Origin: Paenibacillus sp. Soil787
Lineage (GTDB): Bacteria; Bacillota; Bacilli; Paenibacillales; NBRC-103111
Direction: 5' to 3'
Assembly: GCF_001429545.1 (NCBI RefSeq)
Contig: NZ_LMSP01000020.1
Location: 1-41,055 of the forward strand
Length of the DNA stretch: 41,055 nt
Shown: piece by piece, positions 25,092-33,173 of the stretch
How positions within the stretch are numbered: position 1 is the first letter of the stretch
Layout: every line of letters begins with the position of its first letter
The notes under the pieces: generated by a model
Databases searched by the model: none
The model's input: the letters and a program-made list of their open reading frames with translations, nothing else
Told to the model about the DNA's origin: nothing
Program-made: the position numbers and the translations under genes

Positions 25092-26867
25092 ATGAAACGT
25101 TTATATGTATCGAGTAATTATGATTTTGATGCTATAGGCGCAATAATTCGAACAGAATATTCACCGTTTAATGGCAGAAAACTCATTCAAATCTCACGTA
25201 AAAAAACTCCTAACTACGGTGAAAACAAAGCGTATCGAAAATTTATTGAGAATGATTTAAGGCTAGGCGATAGTTTCAACTTTTCAGATGAAGTATGGGA
25301 TTTACATTATAGAGCAACCCAAGCAACAAGAGGTTACGGAAATGTGTTGGATTTCACTGATATCCCTCAATGGATTAGACCGTCTATCAAAGCATTTCTT
25401 GCATGGAGGCTCGCATTTGAAAAGTCAGCTAATGGGGTATTAAAGCAAACAATAACCGCATGTGAAAAGTTTGCCAAATACCTAACCACCTATCATCCTG
25501 ACATGAATAGTATTAGTGAACTGGATCTTGGGATTGCAAGTGGATTCGCTAACTATGTTTCAGGACTCCAAACAAATGAGGTAATGAAATTTAAACTCTA
25601 TTCTCCTGTTCGAAAATTCGCTAATTTTCTAAAGGAGAAGAATAAGCACATTGTATCCCCTAATTTTTATTTACTTCATCGCTTTAACGGGTACACAAAA
25701 CCGAAAACTCTCGCTGAAAAGAAAAAGAAAGCAGCTCCTCCACAGTTTGTCAACCAACTTTGGGCGAGATTAGAGGATGAAGAAGAACAGTTATGGAAAG
25801 CTTTACATAGAATCGACGAGGAGTATATCAGCTCGATAAAATATCGAAAGTCCAAAGCTAAAAAACTTGAATCTGCACTAATTCAAAGGGTAAAGGCAAG
25901 CAATCATCTAGTCTATTGCCAAGCTCTGAAGATTATTATTGCCACGGGTCGTCGCTCTTCCCACGTTCTTCTTTGCGGGAGAAATCCGCTTATTCCAACT
26001 AAAGAAGATGAAGCGAAAGGTATTTGGTTTCAATGGAATGAAACAAAAATGAAGAAAGCAATGCAGAAAGTCTTTGTGCCCTATCCCCTTTCTGAAGATG
26101 TGATACAAGCAGTTCGAACTGCTCAAGAGCTAACGAGTGATATGGCGCTGAGTGAATTAGAAACGCAATTGTTCATCAAACGAGATACAAAAGGGAAGCA
26201 CATGAAAATTAGTTATTATGATATGAAAAATTGGTTTTCAGAATCTCGTGGCCAAGGTTTTTTGAAAAGACATAAAATTATCTACGATGTTGATATGGAG
26301 AAAGTTGCGGGATTTCACCAGTTTAGACACCATAGAGCCACAGCACTTAAACTTGGTGGAGCTAGTATTGGCACGATACAGGCAGATCTGAAGCACAGAA
26401 CAGTAAACATGACGGATGTTTACATGGATAGAGATGCTATTGCGAGAGATAAATTTGAGACCCTCGTCATAAATGGTGATTTGAAGGGCTATATGACCGA
26501 ACTAGTATACAATAAAGAAGTTAAGTTAGACGCGTTATCTACCGTGGAATTAGAGAGTTTTAGAGAAATTGGCTTGCTCGTACAGACAACAAGATATGGA
26601 TACTGCACAATGCCTTTGACGAAGGGGCCTTGCCCTTATGAAAACAAATGCTATATTAACTGCGATGGTGGTGAAGGTTGTTGTAAATATCACCTTTATG
26701 GTCCAGAGGATGTAACAGTAATGGTTAACGAAATTGATGTATATGCTGAGGATTTAGCTAAAGAATTGGAACATAACCCTGAATCCATAATGGCTCAACA
26801 CTATAAGGCTATCATTGCACACAAGCAATCCCTCCTTAATGAAATCGACCAAAAGGTGGTTGTATAA
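25092..26867 (+). CDS. Tyrosine recombinase 3 of 3 (TnpB-like) with Cys-rich tail
   Basis: A 591-residue recombinase, the size of Tn554 TnpB. Catalytic residues: the first Arg at 287/288 in IIATGRRSSHVLL, His409 and Arg412 in GFHQFRHHRATAL, His435 in DLKHRTVNM and Tyr444 in TDVYMD. The C-terminal part (about 500-535) has Cys505, 514, 520, 524, 530 and 531, probably a zinc-binding module as found in TnpB relatives. AAGGAGA precedes its ATG. It probably works in one synaptic complex with the other two recombinases and the two small helper proteins that follow without a gap. Confidence 0.9.
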   Translation: MKRLYVSSNYDFDAIGAIIRTEYSPFNGRKLIQISRKKTPNYGENKAYRKFIENDLRLGDSFNFSDEVWDLHYRATQATRGYGNVLDFTDIPQWIRPSIKAFLAWRLAFEKSANGVLKQTITACEKFAKYLTTYHPDMNSISELDLGIASGFANYVSGLQTNEVMKFKLYSPVRKFANFLKEKNKHIVSPNFYLLHRFNGYTKPKTLAEKKKKAAPPQFVNQLWARLEDEEEQLWKALHRIDEEYISSIKYRKSKAKKLESALIQRVKASNHLVYCQALKIIIATGRRSSHVLLCGRNPLIPTKEDEAKGIWFQWNETKMKKAMQKVFVPYPLSEDVIQAVRTAQELTSDMALSELETQLFIKRDTKGKHMKISYYDMKNWFSESRGQGFLKRHKIIYDVDMEKVAGFHQFRHHRATALKLGGASIGTIQADLKHRTVNMTDVYMDRDAIARDKFETLVINGDLKGYMTELVYNKEVKLDALSTVELESFREIGLLVQTTRYGYCTMPLTKGPCPYENKCYINCDGGEGCCKYHLYGPEDVTVMVNEIDVYAEDLAKELEHNPESIMAQHYKAIIAHKQSLLNEIDQKVVV

Positions 26868-26870
26868 ACA

Positions 26871-27386
26871 ATGGCGAGAAAGGCACATGCGGGTGAGGCA
26901 ATCGCTAGAACGTGGGAAGAATTGATTGAAAAAGGCGGAAAGTATCCTACCATTACGGATTTTTGTGAAAAAGCTGGAATCTCGAAAAGTGTTTTATATA
27001 AAAACTATCCGGATGATGCCAAGAAGATTCAGGAACGTAGGGATTCGAGACTTCACAAGAAAAGAAAGTTGTCTCCAGTAGCGAAACCGAGGGGTGCCGA
27101 AAACCTAAAAATTGCCGTGGAGCAAAATAAGCTTCTTTTTATCGAAACCCAACGAATAGAAAAGGAGCTCCAACAAGCGAAAGACAAAATTGCCAAACTT
27201 GAAGAACAGTTAGTTCATCTGAACAAAACGGAAACTAAGAACCAACTGTTACTTACTGGTTTCGATTTTCTAATTAGGGAACTACAGATGAAAGGGGTAG
27301 TCGAAGAGCGCATTAGAACTATATGGAAGTCCTTTGAAAACAACATTCTTCCAGTTGTGGAGGGCAAAAACCATGCCTCGAAATAG
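26871..27386 (+). CDS. TnpC-like helper 1 (HTH plus coiled coil)
   Basis: A 171-residue protein: an N-terminal HTH of TetR/DUF6262 type (about 8-55, PTITDFCEKAGISKSVLYKN), a basic stretch (RLHKKRKL), then a long coiled coil (about 85-125, rich in Lys/Glu heptads) and a helical tail. In Tn554-type systems the small TnpC protein stimulates and orients the recombinases; location 3 nt after recombinase 3 and the fold suggest the same job here. It overlaps the next gene by 14 nt. It binds DNA, probably at the element ends, but the site is unknown. Confidence 0.82.
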   Translation: MARKAHAGEAIARTWEELIEKGGKYPTITDFCEKAGISKSVLYKNYPDDAKKIQERRDSRLHKKRKLSPVAKPRGAENLKIAVEQNKLLFIETQRIEKELQQAKDKIAKLEEQLVHLNKTETKNQLLLTGFDFLIRELQMKGVVEERIRTIWKSFENNILPVVEGKNHASK

Positions 27387-27783
27387 GGTGTCGCCTGAAG
27401 CAATCCTTGAAGCAGTTGATGACTTAATTCACCAATGTCAAATCACTGGAGAAAAGCTAAATGGTGCCTTAATCGCAAGAAGGGTTGGCTGTAGCAGGGC
27501 TACCCTTTATCAGAATCCAAAAATCAGAGCCCGACTTGAAGAGATTGGGGTAATTACTAATACTCCTTCCATAACAGAAACTGAGGAGAAGGAGCCCGTT
27601 GCGGACAGGCCTAAGAAGGACACAGGCATCCTTGAAAAGCGTCTCCAGAAAGCAGAGGAACGGGCAAATCGGTTGGAACTCTTGCTTTCTGAATCCAATG
27701 AAAAAGTGCGCTTTTTGGAAGCAGAAGTAGAGCGTTTACGTCTCAAAAACCATCTACTATCTGAGGGGCGTTCTATTTTATAA
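27373..27783 (+). CDS. TnpC-like helper 2 (HTH plus coiled coil)
   Basis: A 136-residue protein built like helper 1: an N-terminal HTH (about 8-52, NGALIARRVGCSRATLYQNP), a short acidic linker, then a strongly predicted coiled coil (about 82-130, GILEKRLQKAEERANRLELL onward). The frame is open upstream, but ATG 27373 has GGAGGG eight bases before it and overlaps the stop of helper 1, indicating coupling. Two such helpers in tandem are more than the single TnpC of Tn554; they could form a heterodimer, or each could serve one end. Confidence 0.8.
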   Translation: MPRNRVSPEAILEAVDDLIHQCQITGEKLNGALIARRVGCSRATLYQNPKIRARLEEIGVITNTPSITETEEKEPVADRPKKDTGILEKRLQKAEERANRLELLLSESNEKVRFLEAEVERLRLKNHLLSEGRSIL

Positions 27784-27797
27784 GGGGTGAACCTGAG

Positions 27798-29981
27798 TTG
27801 TCAGTTGACGAAAATTGCATCAATATTCGTGGGGTTGTTGAAGAAGTCCTTTATGAGAACGCCTTTGGTTGGAGCGCTCTGCGTCTTCGTAGCGATGGGG
27901 TAACCATGAGAGCTATTGGTACACTAGGTCGTGTGAAGAAAGGCGAAATATGGTCTATTTCAGGCGTTTGGGAACATGACCTTTTATATGGGGCCCAGAT
28001 CAAGATAACTTCAGGATATCCCGTCATGCCAACGGGAAGTGATGAACTAATCGCCCTTTTATCGGGAGACCAATTCCCTGGCATAGGTGCTTCGACTGCA
28101 TCTAGTTTAGTCCGCGCTTATGGAAATGAGCTATGGAAAGTCCTTGAAAATGACCCAAATCGCATTGAGCGCGAAGGCATCATTACCCCCAATAAAGCCA
28201 GGCTCCTTTTGGAAGCCCTTAATGGTCTTCAATATCGCTGGAAGCTCCTCAGATATCTTGTTGAAAATAAGCTGCCATTGCGATTATTGCAACCGTTAGC
28301 CACGCTCTATCTGGATAAAGCAGTAGAACAAATACAAGAAAACCCATATCGTTTGTTATCATTTACGGATTGGGAAACCGCTGACCGAATAGCAATGACA
28401 TTACAAATTCCTAGTGACGACCGCAGAAGACTTGAGGCTTCTGTCATTCACGTTCTACAACAATATCTTGGTCGTGGTAATACAGCAATGTACACCGACA
28501 TCCTGCTCCAGAAATCGAGTAGAATTTTATCCGTTTCTCCAGAATCTATCCAAAATTTTTTGAAAGAACCGTTTATAATATTTGCTGGCGAGAACCTCGT
28601 TCAATTAACTGGTATTGCTAGTCAGGAAAGGACCGTGGCTAGAGTCTTCGCGGAACTCAGTTACAACTCTTATCCACTTGCATCCACTGAGTGGGTTGAA
28701 AAATGGCTTGATGAATACGAAAGAACCAAGGGCATTAAGTTAGACTTTGATCAGCGCCTCGCAGTTCATGAGGCTGTGAATCATCGTTTATTGGTTCTAA
28801 CCGGCGGCGCTGGAGTTGGTAAAACATTAGTGATTGATGCTATTCGCTCCATCTTAGCAGATTTGGGGGAATTGGTTATGCTTACTGCCCCTACGGGTAG
28901 AGCCGCTAAGCGCATCCAAGAAACGACGGGTAAAGAAACCAAAACTCTTCACCGAACATTTGGATACTCTCTACGGGATTTCGATTTCAGGAAGGATATC
29001 GAGTTAACAGCGCTTGTGATTGATGAAAGCTCAATGGTTGATTTGCGTCTCTGGAGTACCATAGTAGCATCGGTTAATGAGAACACGCGTCTAATCATTG
29101 TAGGCGATGCCGGACAATTGCCGAGCGTCGGACCAGGGCAAATATTAAATGATTTATTAAAGTCCAATGTTCCGTCCGCTGAATTAATTCGCATCCACCG
29201 ACAAGCCAGCGATAACCCCATTCCCTACATCACGACAGACATCCGACAAGGAAAAACACCAGACCTCCCCGCTTGGAAACATCAGCTAAAAGGGGTGTTT
29301 CTCATCAGCCAAGAAAATGAAGGAACGGGAGCTGAATGGACAGTTCGACTGGCTACCGAAGCATTACCGCTTGTTGGCATCCCGTTAGAACAAACTCAAA
29401 TCCTTTCGCCATTGAGAAAGAGCTTGTGTGGTACAAGAAACATCAATTCGATGGTCCGGAAGAAGCTAGGCAGGGTCGATATTAACCAACGAATCCCCTT
29501 CTCTGTCGGAGACCGCGTGATTCAAACGGCAAACAACTACGATTTAGGAACAAACGGGGTCATGAATGGGTCAACGGGGATAGTGGTCGAATACCTAGAC
29601 GACGGTGTAATTGTTGATTTTGATGGAGAGCTAGTGCAGGTTTCAGGAGCGGCAGTTGGCGAACTAGATTGTGCATATAGTATATCTGTTCATAAATCAC
29701 AAGGTTCACAGTATCGAGCCGTAATCATTCCCTTGTATCCTACAGCAGGACCGCTTCTGAACCGACAACTTATTTACACTGCAATCACAAGAGCAACCGA
29801 TATAGCATTTATCATCGGGACAAAAGAAATGTTCGATAGCGCGATAAAGAACTGCACCTCTTCCTCGCGGACTACTGCCTTTTCGATTCACCTTAAACAA
29901 GCATTGTTCGATGCAGCTAGGAAACAGAATGAGATTAATTATCAATTGAATATATTTAACGTGATGTCGGATGGTATTTAA
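27798..29981 (+). CDS. RecD2-like superfamily 1 DNA helicase
   Basis: A 727-residue helicase. Order: N-terminal OB-like part (about 8-75), helix-hairpin-helix repeats (about 85-200, GDQFPGIGASTASSLV), then SF1 motors: Walker A LTGGAGVGKT (334-343), motif Ia APTGRAAKR, Walker B ALVIDESSMVD (DE at 409-410), GDAGQLPSVGPGQ, and the C-terminal VHKSQGSQYRAVII and NRQLIYTAITRAT (motifs V-VI). This matches 5'-3' helicases of the RecD2/YrrC group. It starts at TTG, about ten bases after AAGGGG, 14 nt from helper 2, so it belongs to the recombinase operon. It may process the excised or circular element DNA, or act against invading DNA. Confidence 0.9.
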   Translation: MSVDENCINIRGVVEEVLYENAFGWSALRLRSDGVTMRAIGTLGRVKKGEIWSISGVWEHDLLYGAQIKITSGYPVMPTGSDELIALLSGDQFPGIGASTASSLVRAYGNELWKVLENDPNRIEREGIITPNKARLLLEALNGLQYRWKLLRYLVENKLPLRLLQPLATLYLDKAVEQIQENPYRLLSFTDWETADRIAMTLQIPSDDRRRLEASVIHVLQQYLGRGNTAMYTDILLQKSSRILSVSPESIQNFLKEPFIIFAGENLVQLTGIASQERTVARVFAELSYNSYPLASTEWVEKWLDEYERTKGIKLDFDQRLAVHEAVNHRLLVLTGGAGVGKTLVIDAIRSILADLGELVMLTAPTGRAAKRIQETTGKETKTLHRTFGYSLRDFDFRKDIELTALVIDESSMVDLRLWSTIVASVNENTRLIIVGDAGQLPSVGPGQILNDLLKSNVPSAELIRIHRQASDNPIPYITTDIRQGKTPDLPAWKHQLKGVFLISQENEGTGAEWTVRLATEALPLVGIPLEQTQILSPLRKSLCGTRNINSMVRKKLGRVDINQRIPFSVGDRVIQTANNYDLGTNGVMNGSTGIVVEYLDDGVIVDFDGELVQVSGAAVGELDCAYSISVHKSQGSQYRAVIIPLYPTAGPLLNRQLIYTAITRATDIAFIIGTKEMFDSAIKNCTSSSRTTAFSIHLKQALFDAARKQNEINYQLNIFNVMSDGI

Positions 29982-29985
29982 TTAT

Positions 29986-30033
29986 GTTTAATGATGCAGA
30001 CCACCGCGACGACGTCTGCATCATTAAACTTTT
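29986..30033 (+). terminator. Strong intrinsic terminator of the recombinase-helicase operon
   Basis: The perfect 16-bp arms GTTTAATGATGCAGAC (29986-30001) and GTCTGCATCATTAAAC (30014-30029) with a 12-nt loop are followed by TTTT. TTCTGCTTAGCTTAG just after it resembles the right half of the intergenic repeat family found at 34-41 kb. Confidence 0.9.
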
Positions 30034-30132
30034 GTTCTGCTTAGCTTAGTAACTGCACTCAACAACTCCCTAAATATAAAGAAACATCCCCATCACGAAA
30101 ATTCATAAACAGCCTCTACACACTTTATATAA

Positions 30133-30477
30133 CTACTCAGAATTCTTTTTTATTAAAAATATCTCCTTTAAAATACTACTCACTCTTTTAATATCCTCGC
30201 GGCTTTTATCAAACAGCAAGATCTGAATTTTTTCTAAATCCTCTCTGTTCGCATCCTTATTACTTCTATCCGTCTCAAATAACTGACCAGGTTGAATTTT
30301 CAACGCCGCGGATATTTTCTCAATAGTTTCCAAAGTTATATTAACGGTACCTTTCTCAATTCTTACCAAATGGGATTGGTCTAATGGGATTATTTCCGCC
30401 AACTGTTCCTGCGTTAGATTTCTTGCTTTTCGATAAAATCTTATTTTTTTGCCAACATGCTGAAAAAGTACGGACAT
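30133..30477 (-). CDS. XRE-family (Cro/CI-like) repressor
   Basis: A 114-residue protein with an N-terminal HTH_3 domain (about 9-65: KARNLTQEQLAEIIPLDQSH, then RIEKGTVNITLETIEKISAAL) and a short charged C-terminal helix for dimerisation. The SD GAGGTGG lies five bases before the ATG. It is divergent from the DGQHR gene; the 133-nt space between them holds a perfect 26-bp palindrome that covers the -10 region, a very likely operator. I infer that it represses the DGQHR gene and itself, as controller proteins of restriction and defence loci do. Confidence 0.88.
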   Translation of the reverse strand: MSVLFQHVGKKIRFYRKARNLTQEQLAEIIPLDQSHLVRIEKGTVNITLETIEKISAALKIQPGQLFETDRSNKDANREDLEKIQILLFDKSREDIKRVSSILKEIFLIKKNSE

Positions 30478-30551
30478 TCTACCACCTCATTAATTAGAGT
30501 AGGCTTGTCCGTGCAACTAAAGAAGATCATTATACTACATAATACCATTTG

Positions 30552-30577
30552 ATTTTATGTATTATAATACATAAAAT
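30552..30577. promoter_or_regulatory. 26-bp perfect palindrome, probable XRE operator over the promoter
   Basis: ATTTTATGTATTATAATACATAAAAT is self-complementary throughout. It contains TATAAT on both strands, so a bound dimer would block divergent transcription of the XRE and DGQHR genes at once. No good -35 boxes at 17 nt were found. Confidence 0.65.
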
Positions 30578-30610
30578 GAATGTAAATACTACAAGATAGG
30601 GAGACAGGAC

Positions 30611-31615
30611 ATGAGCATATTACTTAAACAGCATGTTATTGAAAATGTCCTTCAATATAAAATGCGAGGTAAGGTCGCGTATTTAGGACATGTAGCTGCC
30701 TCAGATGCAATCCAGATCACTTATGTAAAACCATACGACCTTCCGTCTGGCAAAGGATATCAACGCCCCGTAGACACAAAAAGAGCAAATGATTTTGCGC
30801 TTTATTTATCAAAGGGAGACAACTCGTTATTTACACCAATTCTTCTTAATGCCGAATCAAAATGGGATTTCGTTCCTTATGATAAATATAGGCCATCCTA
30901 CGGTAGACTACTCTGCAAAGAAAAAGCATCCTTAATGGACGGGCAACATCGTTTAGGAGGGATCAAAAGATATATTCAAGAAACCAATTCTGAAATAAAC
31001 ATTCCGTTTCTTGCATTGCACTATTTGGACGAGGATGAAGAAATTCAACTCTTTGATACAATTAATACAAAAGCAAAGGGAATAGGCGTTTCTCTTAGCC
31101 GTTATTTACGAAGACACTCTGATGATCTAAGTTGGATCGCTACAGAATTAATACTTCGAAACGATAGTCCCTTTTTCAATATTGGTACTATTACTGGCAA
31201 GCGAAATGCTGGCCGACATGTCACGCTACAAAATCTATATAGAGTACTAGAGCTCCTTTTGAAAAGTACTAATGTATCGAACCTTACGAAAGAAGAAAAA
31301 TTGATGCTTTGTCTTTTTTATTTTAATGGTTTGAAAGAAATTTTTAGTCAAGAATGGATGGACTATAAAGAATATCGTATTACTCACATTGTTTGTTTAA
31401 ATGCATTAGCCATTTCAGGGTCAGAAATTTTCTCTGAATTAGTTTCAGTGGACAAAAAGCAAATTGATTATATTCGTATTACAAAATATGTGAAGAAGAT
31501 TAAGAAATTTGATTGGTCGTCAAATGGTAACCTTAAATACATTAAGGGGTTCAGTGGTTCAAAGACCCTAGCTTCAGATCTCATTGCTCAAATGATGCCG
31601 GAGAAAGCTGATTAA
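30611..31615 (+). CDS. DGQHR-domain protein (DndB-like)
   Basis: A 334-residue protein of the DGQHR family, named for the motif seen here as LMDGQHRLGG (DGQHR 110-114), preceded by a ParB/Srx-like strand set (YQRPVDTKRANDFALYL, TPILLN) and followed by QLFDTINTKAKGIGVSLSRY. DndB, the best known member, controls phosphorothioate DNA modification; no dndACDE or ssp genes are present here, so it is a solitary relative. The SD GGGAG lies seven bases before the ATG. It is divergent from the XRE repressor and convergent with the HEPN gene. The function is unknown, but the company suggests a role in defence or its regulation. Confidence 0.85.
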   Translation: MSILLKQHVIENVLQYKMRGKVAYLGHVAASDAIQITYVKPYDLPSGKGYQRPVDTKRANDFALYLSKGDNSLFTPILLNAESKWDFVPYDKYRPSYGRLLCKEKASLMDGQHRLGGIKRYIQETNSEINIPFLALHYLDEDEEIQLFDTINTKAKGIGVSLSRYLRRHSDDLSWIATELILRNDSPFFNIGTITGKRNAGRHVTLQNLYRVLELLLKSTNVSNLTKEEKLMLCLFYFNGLKEIFSQEWMDYKEYRITHIVCLNALAISGSEIFSELVSVDKKQIDYIRITKYVKKIKKFDWSSNGNLKYIKGFSGSKTLASDLIAQMMPEKAD

Positions 31616-31641
31616 TTATTAACTCGAATAAAATCGAAACT

Positions 31642-31693
31642 AATAACCAAAATGAAGCAGGTGGTCACAGCGCCTAGCTTTGTTTTGGTTATT
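31642..31693. terminator. Long hairpin between convergent DGQHR and HEPN genes
   Basis: The perfect 11-bp outer arms AATAACCAAAA (31642-31652) and TTTTGGTTATT (31683-31693) enclose further pairing (AAGC/GCTT, AGG/CCT). U-runs are weak on both sides; it is probably a bidirectional terminator. Confidence 0.5.
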
Positions 31694-31745
31694 GATGCGA
31701 AAAAAAGTCCAAGACTACCACTACTACGAACCCTTTATGTACGTT

Positions 31746-33092
31746 TTAAAAACTCTTTTGTTGTGGCGGGCTTTCTGACCAGTCAATGTACTCACCAGTA
31801 TAATTTAGTTGCTTTAATATTATTTTTTCAAGTAAAGCTGCCATACGTGTCCATTTCAAAAAATCATCCTTCTCGTGAATATATGCTCCATGTGCAGCAT
31901 CATTTCTTTTTTTAACAAAATCAGTTACCCAATTTTGATCGAAAATAATATCATGATGATGAAGTAAGTTTATAATTCTAGATTTTAAATTTCTTTGCAG
32001 TAATGCATTTGTTTTTTGTTTTAAGTTAGATTCACTAAAGTCTTCCCTATCAACTTCGTTAAGCAATGGTAAGATATGTTCTCTTACCCACAACTCGAAA
32101 CTAGGATCAATCATTTTTTTTCTAACTGGTTTACTAATATATCTAGATTCAGTTTCAGGTATCGAACGTTCTATATAATCCTCTATAGAGGAGCCTAGAG
32201 AAGTAAAGGGAGCCGGGAATACGAGCCTCTCAGATGAAAAGTGCAAGCCATTAATGAAAGTCCTTATAGCTTTTTGTTTTTCCTCACTAAATGACTTATA
32301 TTCAGTAAAAGCCTTTGAGATGTAAGAAGTCAGAATATAGGGAAATTCAAAACGTATCAATTTTCTAAATGTTCCTAACCGAGGGTACTTCACATCTCTA
32401 AAATAATTAAATACCTCCTCATTGTGTTGATACGCTATAGCATGGATCCAGCTTACTGGCCCATCGTACACAAAACTCATAAGATCTGATACTAATTCTA
32501 TAACCTTATTTGCTTCTGAAAAGTATATATGATTACTAGAAGCTTTTTGTACAATGACTTTTAATGTGGAAATATCATTACCTTTACTGATGATTTCTTT
32601 TTTCTTTTCATGAATTGAAGTTTCATTTAAACCTGAAAAAGTTAAAGTATATGTATCGTTGTATTCTAACGTTAAGTTGCTTTTATTTAAGAAATTGAAT
32701 GACCCTTTTTTTTCAAATTCATCGAAACCAATAAATACATTCGGAAAATAGAACTCAATGTATTCAAACTGTTCGTTTCTATCCCCGATCTCAATTGAAC
32801 TACAACCAAATATATAGCTTATCCCATTTTTATCCTCACTCTCAGAAACTGATTTGAGGAAAAGGTTTTGAGCGATAAACTGTCTATTATCTTTAGTTTT
32901 AGTTATTAACTCCCAAGAATGATTTGGGAGCGTCATGAAATTCTCCTGAAATATGTTTGTTTCATTTTTAACCGCTTCGATTTGTAATAAACTTCTCCTA
33001 GATAGTGCTTTTGGACTCCAATCAAAGTAGAACTCAGCTTCGATTTTCTTTTCTCCGTTTTTATAATCAAATGTACCTAATCCGTTAATCAT
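31746..33092 (-). CDS. HEPN-domain protein resembling ApeA (putative anti-phage RNase)
   Basis: A 448-residue protein with a beta-rich N-terminal part (about 1-185) and a helical C-terminal half ending in a HEPN domain. The HEPN catalytic motif R-x4-H is visible as KKRNDAAHGAYIH (Arg396, His401), the ribonuclease active site in Cas13, RnlA and ApeA. Two-part architecture and length fit the ApeA group of abortive-infection proteins. The start ATG has only a distant SD (AGGTGG, 12 nt). A second minus-strand gene lies 81 nt upstream, so they may be one operon. By analogy it would cleave tRNA or other RNA on infection; this is inference from motif and context. Confidence 0.72.
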   Translation of the reverse strand: MINGLGTFDYKNGEKKIEAEFYFDWSPKALSRRSLLQIEAVKNETNIFQENFMTLPNHSWELITKTKDNRQFIAQNLFLKSVSESEDKNGISYIFGCSSIEIGDRNEQFEYIEFYFPNVFIGFDEFEKKGSFNFLNKSNLTLEYNDTYTLTFSGLNETSIHEKKKEIISKGNDISTLKVIVQKASSNHIYFSEANKVIELVSDLMSFVYDGPVSWIHAIAYQHNEEVFNYFRDVKYPRLGTFRKLIRFEFPYILTSYISKAFTEYKSFSEEKQKAIRTFINGLHFSSERLVFPAPFTSLGSSIEDYIERSIPETESRYISKPVRKKMIDPSFELWVREHILPLLNEVDREDFSESNLKQKTNALLQRNLKSRIINLLHHHDIIFDQNWVTDFVKKRNDAAHGAYIHEKDDFLKWTRMAALLEKIILKQLNYTGEYIDWSESPPQQKSF

Positions 33093-33173
33093 CTTTTGTC
33101 TAGTCCACCTTTCGTTGTTGCATTCCCCACATAAGGACTGAATAAAATGTTTTTTCTAAAATGATTACATAGT

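Noticed and set aside
27334..27372. Upstream extension of helper 2
   Set aside because: It overlaps the 3' end of helper 1 and lacks an SD; ATG 27373 follows GGAGGG at eight bases.
31652..31915. 87-residue plus-strand frame
   Set aside because: It lies over the hairpin and the 3' part of the HEPN gene on the other strand, has no SD and no recognisable domain; it is a shadow.
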